A program made the position numbers and the translations under genes. Below, piece by piece: positions 16,001-27,791 of a stretch of DNA of 64,000 nucleotides. Every line of letters starts with the position of its first letter. The first letter of the stretch is position 1. The DNA is from Panonychus citri (Eukaryota; Arthropoda; Arachnida; Trombidiformes; Tetranychidae): positions 1 through 64,000 of the forward strand of contig NW_026515442.1 of the NCBI RefSeq assembly GCF_014898815.1, in the 5' to 3' direction. Below the pieces are notes generated by a model. That model was not told where the DNA came from. It saw nothing but the letters and a program-made list of their open reading frames with translations, and made no database searches.

Positions 16001-19000
16001 ACTGAAAAATATAAAGTGACATTTATCAATATCCGATTTCCATGATTGTCTAAATCTCTGTTATTTTATATATATATTGAATAAAATAAATAATATTAAT
16101 CATCGAGTATGAAATCAATTCAGCTTCAGTTCAGTACTTTGAGTCATAATTTCATATCCTGGTTCCCGGTGTAAACTTGAATGTTTTGACTATCAAATCA
16201 TGTCTCGGATTGAATTCTGAGTCTGTTGACACTTTTTTACCATTTAATTCAAGTTGCTAAATGTTTATTTCAATACTATAGTCTTTGGATAACATCATTT
16301 AATAAATCAATCTGATTTGAATAGGTCATCATGGGAATAGTCAGAACTTTATTTTGTCAAGTTTGAAAGTTTTACAAACGAAATAAAATGAAACTAAAGG
16401 ACCAAAACTCATAAGAAAATGAAATTTGATTCCCAAATATATGTATCATTGGATATCTTTATCATGATAATCGTTTACCAAATGAAAGAAAAGTTCATTC
16501 ATGATAATCAGCCCGATGAATAAGCGAGATTGGAAAAAAATTGACATGATTGTTCACTGAATCGTATTGAACATTCAATATAATGTAATTGAATTCACAA
16601 GGAATCAGAAATAAATCATATCCAATCACATCAATGAAATTCAAAAGGTTTACAGACTTGACAATGTTTATAATCATTTCAGAGCATTGGATCAACAACT
16701 AATTAACAATTAATTGTTTTCTCTTTTTCTCTTTTCCTTTAACAATTAGATGGATACAATTAACATTTTATTTGCTCACAATCGTATTCCTATCAAGTTT
16801 AACAATCAAAACAACCCACCGCTGTAGTGAATGGTAAGTTAATTGATTTTTAGTACTACAAAAAAGTCCATCAAGCTAATGGTAAGCGGTTAACAATCAA
16901 TGAGAATGACAAATTGTCAATGATGTTTTTTGAGTTTTATGTTGATTATGAGCAGGTTGATAAACAATTGAACGATAATAAATAATATTGTTATGATTGA
17001 AATTTTCTACTCCCAATCTTATATATCAAACCAAAGCCAAAGAAACATCAATTTTGACACTAACTTTATTGTTTTTTAGCTGTTCCAAGCTCTTATTATG
17101 TGTCTATTATAAATTTGAGATAAAATCATTTGAAAAACAACAATTTTCTGTGAAATGAAATGTTTATATTGTTAACTATTTAGTTGGTGTTAGATTAATA
17201 CAATTGATGACTTTTTTTTGCAGTTCGATTGTTATTTCATTTGAAAGAAATGAAGAGGAAAAAAGTTCCGAGGAAAATGTTGATATTCAGTGGAGATTGT
17301 GAATCACTTTTTGTAGCTTGATTCGTTTTCATGTTACTTTATTTTCTGCTTTGCTTTGCATTTACTATTGTCCATTGATTTGGTCACAATTGTAGTAGTT
17401 TCAATCTTTTACCATGTAGACTTTGAATCCAATCGACTTATCAATGATACTTTTTGATGATGATAATGATGACGATAATAAAGATGCATGATGAATACTC
17501 AGATCCCTTTGATTGAGTGATAAGATGATTGGTAAAAATTGAGATGATAAAAAAGATGCTACTTTTTTTCCTCATATTCTGTCTTCTTTTCGTCATTTTT
17601 TTTTCGTTGGGAACAATTTTCATCATAATGAATATCAGGTGACATGTAAAAGATTGATGTCTTGTCGACTCTGAATTTTTATCAACATGACAATGATGAT
17701 GAGAAAAAAATGATGAAAATATCAGTAAAAGAGAGAGAGAGAGAGAGAGAGAGAAAAAATCGCTGATCTTCCCAAAATGAACTAGGAAATATTGAGAATT
17801 GATAACAAGGTTTCCATGACAACCGATGCTACAAGTTAACTCTGAATTTTGGATACAAATAAGGGGAAAGATTGATAAGACAAAATTTTCATCAAGCTTG
17901 AGTAGTTAGGAAAACGTTTTGATATTTTTCCTTCTGAATTATTCTGATGAAATTTTCTCTCCTGATAAACATTTTTCCAGGGTAAGCTGAAACTTTTACA
18001 TGGTGATAATAATACTCCAAGTTTTATTCATTTTCATGTCAATCAACCTTCAATTTTGTAAATTCAATATATAAATATAACTCAGGCAATGAATCAGAAC
18101 TTTTTTTTCTCACTTGTTCATTTGAACATTTCAATCATGATAATCATTTTCATGCTGACTTTCATATTAATATTACTAATTCCAATCAATATCAATTTGA
18201 TTCAGTATATGCTACCTATGGGAATTGATCATCATTACTGCATTAATAGTTTGATGTATTCTCAATTGATTGAGACAACAATTAACTACAATTATCATGG
18301 AAAATTGATAAACTATTTTGCTATTATTGATTGAATCTTGTCATTGATTTTCAAATTGATTTTTGATTTTCTTTTCTCTTCATCAGGAAAAATGAGTTAT
18401 CATTATTTACTTCCGGGTTGAATGTTAATCCAGGTAATGTGAAACTATTGAACAATGTTGGCAGATTATACGAGGATCAAGGTAATCTTGCTTTGGCTTT
18501 AAGTTACTATGAGAAATCAGTTACAATTGAGCCAGATGATGTTCGAGGCTACCTGAATTTAGGTAAAGCATTGACCAAAATCGGACGTTTACCGGAAGCG
18601 GAAATGTTTTACCGTAAAGCGTTGGATTTGATACCAAAATCAAGCAGGTCAACATCACCTCTCAAAAATTCAAATGATATTTCTGAAAATATTGATCCCT
18701 TACCTGTGGATAAGTTGTCAGCAAATTCATACCTTGCATCACTTTCTTCAAGGTCATCACTTTCACTCTCATTATCTTCACTGTTGACCTCATCTTCAGC
18801 GCCATTACTGCCAACTCCATCATCATCAGTATCTTCCTTAATTGCTGATAAACCTATTGAGCAACAAAATACTGATCAAAGTAAAATAATTGGAAGGTTA
18901 TCTTTCCCTGTTTATGAGAGACTGGTCAACCAAGGGACCAATACTGACCATAATGATTATACCCTGATAGACTATAATGATGCCGTTAATGGTCATCATC

Positions 19001-19395
19001 AAGATGATAATTTGAAAGAATCAAAAACAACAACAACAATTACAACTGATAACAACTTATCTTCATCAATTACATTAAATCATTTACAGGGTTTGCTTAA
19101 TTATGCCTCACTTATAAGTCGAGATGAATCTCGTCTTGATGAGGCCAATCGGATGTTTTAACTATCGCCTCCCTGAGACCAGATTATTCAGCAACATATT
19201 CAACATGGATTCAATCCATGATCAATGCTGGTTCTGTAAATAATAACAAAAATCATAATGATAACGATAATGACGCAACCACCATCAATGGTAATCAATT
19301 CAATGATGAAACAATTTTATCTCAATTTACCTTAAACAATAAGCAAACGGATCCAAATATTTTGTACAATGTAAGTTATATTGTTTATCACTCTT

Positions 19396-19475
<80 letters not shown>

Positions 19476-22400
19476 TATCACTGTTTGACTTTGTTTCTTT
19501 GTTTCGAAAAGTTTATCATCCTCATCAACTATTGAGATAATCCTTCATCTTCCTTAATCTCTTTCACTTTCTCTTTCTCTTTTCCTTTAACAATTAGATG
19601 GATACAATTAACATTTTATTTGCTCACAATCGTATTCCTATCAAGTTTAACAATCAAAACAACCCACCGCTGTAGTGAATGGTAAGTTAATTGATTTTTA
19701 GTACTACAAAAAAGTCCATCAAGCTAATGGTAAGCGGTTAACAATCAATGAGAATGACAAATTGTCAATGATGTTTTTTGAGTTTTATGTTGATTATGAG
19801 CAGGTTGATAAACAATTGAACGATAATAAATAATATTGTTATGATTGAAATTTTCTACTCCCAATCTTATATATCAAACCAAAGCCAAAGAAACATCAAT
19901 TTTGACACTAACTTTATTGTTTTTTAGCTGTTCCAAGCTCTTATTATGTGTCTATTATAAATTTGAGATAAAATCATTTGAAAAACAACAATTTTCTGTG
20001 AAATGAAATGTTTATATTGTTAACTATTTAGTTGGTGTTAGATTAATACAATTGATGACTTTTTTTTGCAGTTCGATTGTTATTTCATTTGAAAGAAATG
20101 AAGAGGAAAAAAGTTCCGAGGAAAATGTTGATATTCAGTGGAGATTGTGAATCATTTTTGTAGCTTGATTCGTTTTCATGTTACTTTATTTTCTGCTTTG
20201 CTTTGCATTTACTATTGTCCATTGATTTGGTCACAATTGTAGTAGTTTCAATCTTTTACCATGTAGACTTTGAATCCAATCGACTTATCAATGATACTTT
20301 TTGATGATGATAATGATGACGATAATAAAGATGCATGATGAATACTCAGATCCCTTTGATTGAGTGATAAGATGATTGGTAAAAATTGAGATGATAAAAA
20401 AGATGCTACTTTTTTTCCTCATATTCTGTCTTCTTTTCGTCATTTTTTTTTCGTTGGGAACAATTTTCATCATAATGAATATCAGGTGACATGTAAAAGA
20501 TTGATGTCTTGTCGACTCTGAATTTTTATCAACATGACAATGATGATGAGAAAAAAATGATGAGAAATATCAGTAAAGAGAGAGAGAGAGAAAAAATCGC
20601 TGATCTTCCCAAAATGAACTAGGAAATATTGAGAATTGATAACAAGGTTTCCATGACAACCGATGCTACAAGTTAACTCTGAATTTTGGATACAAATAAG
20701 GGGAAAGATTGATAAGACAAAATTTTCATCAAGCTTGAGTAGTTAGGAAAACGTTTTGATATTTTTCCTTCTGAATTATTCTGATGAAATTTTCTCCTGA
20801 TAAACATTTTTCCAGGGTAAGCTGAAACTTTTACATGGTGATAATAATACTCCAAGTTTTATTCATTTTCATGTCAATCAACCTTCAATTTTGTAAATTC
20901 AATATATAAATATAACTCAGGCAATGAATCAGAACTTTTTTTTCTCACTTGTTCATTTGAACATTTCAATCATGATAATCATTTTCATGCTGACTTTCAT
21001 ATTAATATTACTAATTCCAATCAATATCAATTTGATTCAGTATATGCTACCTATGGGAATTGATCATCATTACTGCATTAATAGTTTGATGTATTCTCAA
21101 TTGATTGAGACAACAATTAACTACAATTATCATGGAAAATTGATAAACTATTTTGCTATTATTGATTGAATCTTGTCATTGATTTTCAAATTGATTTTTG
21201 ATTTTCTTTTCTCTTCATCAGGAAAAATGAGTTATCATTATTTACTTCCGGGTTGAATGTTAATCCAGGTAATGTGAAACTATTGAACAATGTTGGCAGA
21301 TTATACGAGGATCAAGGTAATCTTGCTTTGGCTTTAAGTTACTATGAGAAATCAGTTACAATTGAGCCAGATGATGTTCGAGGCTACCTGAATTTAGGTA
21401 AAGCATTGACCAAAATCGGACGTTTACCGGAAGCGGAAATGTTTTACCGTAAAGCGTTGGATTTGATACCAAAATCAAGCAGGTCAACATCACCTCTCAA
21501 AAATTCAAATGATATTTCTGAAAATATTGATCCCTTACCTGTGGATAAGTTGTCAGCAAATTCATACCTTGCATCACTTTCTTCAAGGTCATCACTTTCA
21601 CTCATTATCTTCACTGTTGACCTCATCTTCAGCGCCATTACTGCCAACTCCATCATCATCAGTATCTTCCTTAATTGCTGATAAACCTATTGAGCAACAA
21701 AATACTGATCAAAGTAAAATAATTGGAAGGTTATCTTTCCCTGTTTATGAGAGACTGGTCAACCAAGGGACCAATACTGACCATAATGATTATACCTGAT
21801 AGACTATAATGATGCTGTTAATGGTCATCATCAAGATGATAATTTGAAAGAATCAAAAACAACAACAACAATTACAACTGATAACAACTTATCTTCATCA
21901 ATTACATTAAATCATTTACAGGGTTTGCTTAATTATGCCTCACTTATAAGTCGAGATGAATCTCGTCTTGATGAGGCCAATCGGATGTTTCTAACTATCG
22001 CCTCCCTGAGACCAGATTATTCAGCAACATATTCAACATGGATTCAATCCATGATCAATGCTGGTTCTGTAAATAATAACAAAAATCATAATGATAACGA
22101 TAATGACGCAACCACCATCAATGGTAATCAATTCAATGATGAAACAATTTTATCTCAATTTACCTTAAACAATAAGCAAACGGATCCAAATATTTTGTAC
22201 AATGTAAGTTATATTGTTTATCACTCTTATCATCATCATCATCATTATCATCATTATCACTGTTTGACTTTGTTTCTTTGTTTCGGAAAAGTTTATCATC
22301 CTCATCAACTATTGAGATAATCCTTCATCTTCCTTAATCTCTTTCACTTTCTCTTTCTCTTTTCAGTAGTTGTACCATTATCTTTCTAGTATTTCCACTT

Positions 22401-22757
22401 CCTCTTTGCTATTTTTTTCTCAATTCTTTTCATTCATGCAAAGATTTTCTCGATCCTCTGTCTCTCTCGCTCATCACCCTCTTCAACATCTCACCACTTC
22501 CCTGTCCAAATCATTTCCGTTTATAATAACACAATAGCATCAGAAGATAATGCTAGAATTGAATAGCGAAGCAAATCTTAGAAGAGAAAACTTTCTTCCT
22601 CATAATCATCAGAATTTTTCTTCAGCTTATCTTATCCCATTGTCCATTTTTCTTTATCATACATTTCCATTCTCATCTTAGTCTTCCGCACTCTTCATCA
22701 TCTTAATTTGTTATCACAAAATCTTCATTGTATCTTATTGACTTCTATCACTTTCAT

Positions 22758-22809
<52 letters not shown>

Positions 22810-25800
22810 CATCTCTTTGCTTCCTCTGAGTTTATCCTTTATCATCATCATGATAATTTCTTATAAATAAGTCTCCTTATTATTTCAAAGTTAAATTATC
22901 ATAAAATTTTCTTCTCAAAATTTTGATATTATTAAGAATTTAGATTTTATAAAATAATGAGAAAATAAAGTTTTCATCCTCATCCATTATTTCATGGACA
23001 AAGAATCATTTCATGATCTCATGCAACAACAATTTTCTTAGCTGCAAATGAATTAATTACTTGGGTGTAAATGTTGTTAAAATTTTAATTATCACTAATT
23101 CAAAATTAGATTGATGAGCTTAATCAACCTGAATTGTATTAAATGAAACTCCATTTATCTTAATGGTAATTGATTGATAGCAAAAATTTCTAAGCAAGTA
23201 AATAGTGAAGATAATCAATTCTACCATTATGATTATTTCATTATCGAGATTCTATTAGAAATTATTCAAAAGTTTTCATTTTGATAATAATTAATTGTCT
23301 TAAAATCTTGCCCTTAATTGCTGGTCATTAATCTAATCAAATTGTATTCACTTGGAAATTGTATCTTATTTAGCTAACATTTGATACATTGAGAGTTAAA
23401 CGGAAAAATTGAATTATATTTACCGTTATTTCATTTATGACAATAATCATGACAACTGAACATGAACCCATGTCAATTGCACTCCCACCTCTCATCTACC
23501 CACCTCACCTTAATAAAGTCAATTCATGAATGATATTATTGACTATTCTCATATCAATAAATAAAGATCACAAGGGATGTTGCTGACCTGTCGATGGACA
23601 GACACACACGTTTTATCATCAGGATACAGGAAGAAGAAGATGAGAAGAGATCACTCTTCTTTATAACCGAAAGTTAAATTGTAATGAAAAAGATGATGAT
23701 GATTAGACTATTGGATAATATTACCAATAATTTACTAGAAGAAGCAATTTACTGATTGAGTCTATGGAACCGCATCTTTTTTCCCTTCTTCCGTTGTGTT
23801 TACAGAATAAGAAAATTACTATTGTCCTCACGATTATCTTCCTAAGATTAATCTAATCATTTGGTCTATTCTCTTCCACGTTTACTCACTCATCCCTTTA
23901 TCATCCTTGTCTCTCTCTCTCTGACTTTTCCTCACTTACCTTATCAATTGGTCCTTTATCTTTCCCTCTCATCATTATCACTTTTCCTCAGTTCTCCCGC
24001 ATCATCATCCATTATCATCATCTCAAAGTTTTCCCTTCGGTTTCTCAGTTTCCTCCTTCTCACTCGCTTCTCATCTTTGTCACTTTTTTGTTTCTTATTT
24101 TACATTGTGTATATCGAATCAAGTATCAAAAGCAACCATATGCATAATCAGCCTGATGGTGAACAAAAAAAAACTTCATCAATCCTCTTCCTCCTTTTCC
24201 TCATCATTATGATTTCTTTCATCATCTGTACTTGTCTCATTCTCATCTGTCTCATCATCTTTTCACGGCTCGTCATGGCTTATTAACAGTCGATTACATA
24301 ATATTCACATGAAAATGCATTTAAACGCTCTGACTTGAATCTCTTACATTCACTCAGCTCATCTTTCATCATCATACACTGAAAGAAGAAGAAGAAGAAA
24401 AAAAACAGCTCAAGCTGATGATGATCATCATGATGAGGATGGGGAAAGACAGATCATAATATGATATTTAACTCTCACTTTGGGTTGACAATCAAAGTAA
24501 ATATTGCTACACCTTATTATGATTCGATGATTATTATCTATTCAACTGTGTAATTTATATAAACATCATTTGATTTTCACTCATACCCACTCCTCTTTTT
24601 CATCCTTCTTCCTGCATCCACCTCATCACCTCCTCATCCTCCTCCTTTTATACAATATTTGGACAATAATTTTGCATTTGGTCAATTGTATTATCTTTAT
24701 CTATTACAATCAACAATCAACATCCAAAGTTAAACATAATTGTGAATAGAAGAGAGTAGAAACTTTTTCATTTCCATTTCCTTCCTTCCTTTCCAATTAT
24801 TCATCATCATCATCATCATTCTCATCATTTCTACATTCATTATGCAAACAACAACAGCAACATAATAATACAAACTCTAATCAACCAACCTAATTAACTT
24901 TGCACAATCATCAAGATCACAATCACAATTAACCAAGCAATTAATTTCTCAGCAAAAGGGGCAAAAGTTTCCTGTTTATCTCGTTGATAAAATCAAATGA
25001 GATCAAAATTCAAGTTGAAACAATTGAACCCAAATTCACAATTAACCTAAACATTTTTCCTGGAAAAGGGAAAATATTACCATGTGATAATCTTTATGAA
25101 ATAACCATGAGACAAATGAAATATCATAAATTTTGAGATTTCTAATGATAACAATAATGATGATAAATAAATTGTCATTTACATGTAACTCATATGTTCA
25201 TGTGATGATAATAATATTATTACTTTTGAAGGTGTAAGAAAAAAGTTTCAACTGAAAAACTGTCTCTTGGTAACTGTCAACCTAATATATCATGTATCAA
25301 GTTTAATTTACATTTGAAGAGACAGAGATGAAGATGATGATGAAAAGTGGGTGGAAAATGAGGAAGTCAAAGCGACATGAATGAAATGAAATTACAACAT
25401 TAGACGACGATGATGATGATGAAAGATGAAGCCAAAGTTTGGGAATAATTTCACATGGGAATTGAATAGCAACTTTTTCCTTCTCCTAGAAAAAATCGTA
25501 TATTAAAATGTTATCATTTGCAAATTTTAACTATTCAAACATGATGATGATCATTATCATGATGATAAAATGAGAGACACATCTGATAATGATAACAGAT
25601 CTTTAATAAGTATTTTTCTTTGAATTATTATCAATAGTAAGTTGATCATGTTCATGTTTTATCATGTCAAATTGTTCAGTGATTCAGAGATTCAGGGAAA
25701 AATTTTCACTTTTAGGCTTTTCGTTGGTGAAAATTGTTGTAATCATGTAAATGGAAATAGAAAGTTTTTTGGATATTAGTTGCAATTTTCCATTTCGTTA

Positions 25801-27735
25801 ATCGTCACTATTGATATGTAATAATTTTCTAAATAATCACCTTCTCTCTCATGAGTCTTCAGTTCGATAAGTCAGAATAATGTTCAATGTTCCAATGGAA
25901 TAGGAAACAAATCAGGTCGTATTTCCCCCTTCCCTTCATCATGATATTATTCTGACAATGACAATATCCAATATTCAATTGCATAAGCTCATGATGATGA
26001 TGATTTTTTCTTCTGTTGTCAACATTGAAGGTGAAAAAAAAGTTCTGTATTCAAATGATATTTTATACATTTCTATCACTTGGGAATGATGAGTGACATT
26101 TTTGTCTGCCATCATGATAGTATCAGTATAATGGTAACAGTATTTATCATGAGATATTATCTGAGAATAGAGAATGAATCAATTCTTGGCACGAAAAGAT
26201 CATAATTTTCAGGCTTCAATTGATCTCATTCAATTTTCAGGTGATAATCATGATAATACCTTTGCTGATTCATGCTAATCATGGTGATGATAACATTATC
26301 CATAGTTATTTGTTTGCAAGAAATGCAATAAAATCACAAAACTATCTGACAGATAAACTCATGAACAACCAATGAATATCATCATGATCATTATCACTAT
26401 AATTTATTAGGAATAAAATTTCATCTTATTCAATTTGATGGGATTTTTTTACAATTATCATGAAAATGATTCTTTCTCATCAATTGTATCTATTAAATCA
26501 TGAGATTATATTATTAATCAAAATGAAATTTACATTTTACTTGTGAATCTCTGGTTAGTTGGGTCGTTAAATTCATTTTCAGCACAATTTTGAGTCTTAT
26601 CATGAAAGCAGGGAGAATTTTTCTTTCTTTTTTTAATTTAATTGTGAAAATTATCATCATTTAGAGGAAATTATTTCATTAAAAATTCAAATTCTGATGA
26701 GAATGAGAATGAAAATCGAATGAGAAATGATAATATTGTTTTTCGTCTGTATTTTCCTGTTCCTCGATATTCTGGTTACCATGAAAATTTGAATCTCTTT
26801 TCTGAATTCAATTGAATCGAAAGTAATACAAGTTTAGCAGTTTTATTATCATTTTCAGAGTGAATTCTTTGTAGACCTGGAAAAAAGTGGTAACCTCATT
26901 CTTAATTAAGTTACATCAATTTTACAATTGAATTTAATGAATGCATGGAGAGGGAGAGAAAGAGATCAGGGGGTTAATGTGGAAAAGAGGGTATTTGGTG
27001 GGAATGGAATATATTCAAGAAGAGAATCTAATTTTTTTCTCTCCTTTTCTTTTCTTTTCTGTTCTTTTTTTTCTTCTCATCATCTCACCTTTTCTCAGGA
27101 GGATGTAACGAAACTGAATTATCATGAATAATATGAAAAAATTTTTATTCTTTTTTTTTACTTACTTATATTGATTACTAACCATATGAATTGAAAATTT
27201 AGTCTGAAAAGTTATTCTGATTACTATTAATCAAATTTAAGGAAAGGTTATTGGTTGTGGTTAGTACTGGAAATAATCAATAGACTCATTAATTCATAGA
27301 AATTTTGATTCTAAATTCAGTAAAATAATTTAATATGAGCTGATTAGCCTTATAGACAATCAAGTTAATCAGGATGAATTGAAATCTAGAGTAGCAATGT
27401 AAAGCTAACCAATGATAATCAGATACACATTTCACCCTGATAGCTAATGAAGCAATCAAATTTAATTACTGGTGATATAAACATTGAGAGAAACTTGATC
27501 ACCTAAGCCACCAAAGACTCAATATGAATCAGAATAAAATACAAGTATATATGGAACATATCATGAACTTGATTGCTGTTTCCATGTAAATTTAAACATT
27601 TTTTACTTTTTTATTTAATCCATTCTAGAAAATACAATTAACTTTGGATTCCAATTGATTCGCTCGAAAATTTCGCTCATATGAATACAATGAACTTCTT
27701 TATTAACTCTCATCTCTTACTCAAACCTCCTTCTC

Positions 27736-27791
<56 letters not shown>

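Larger units (their letters stand above)
16741..19588 (+). repeat. Tandem duplication, copy 1 (TMTC3 exons D and E)
   Basis: Direct copy of the segment at 19589-22364. The junction falls in a shared CT-rich acceptor tract (ctctttctcttttc precedes both the start of copy 1 and the end of each copy), so the breakpoint has microhomology. The copies are nearly identical; differences are mainly small indels in GA, CT, C, T and CAT runs. Copy 1 carries a (CAT)26 run that copy 2 lacks, and has lost one C near 19157. Confidence 0.95.
19589..22364 (+). repeat. Tandem duplication, copy 2 (TMTC3 exons D and E)
   Basis: Second copy of the unit at 16741-19588. It is about 70 bases shorter, mostly because of the shorter CAT run. 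It keeps the C missing from copy 1 near 19157 but has lost CT near 21603 and one C near 21797. The sequence after 22364 is unique and belongs to the next intron. Confidence 0.95.

Noticed and set aside
19398..19475. Poly-histidine coding stretch
   Set aside because: It reads as His in the frame after exon E, but a strong GTAAGT donor precedes it and the downstream TPR exon joins cleanly at that donor.
20673..20855. Small - strand ORFs in the duplicated intron
   Set aside because: The same non-coding sequence occurs in both copies, the frame is not shared where indels differ, and no domain is visible.
23861..24286. 141-codon open stretch in a TMTC3 intron
   Set aside because: The translation is Leu/Ser/Phe-rich from a CT-rich strand, with no domain, no conserved start, and it lies inside an intron bounded by matching exons.
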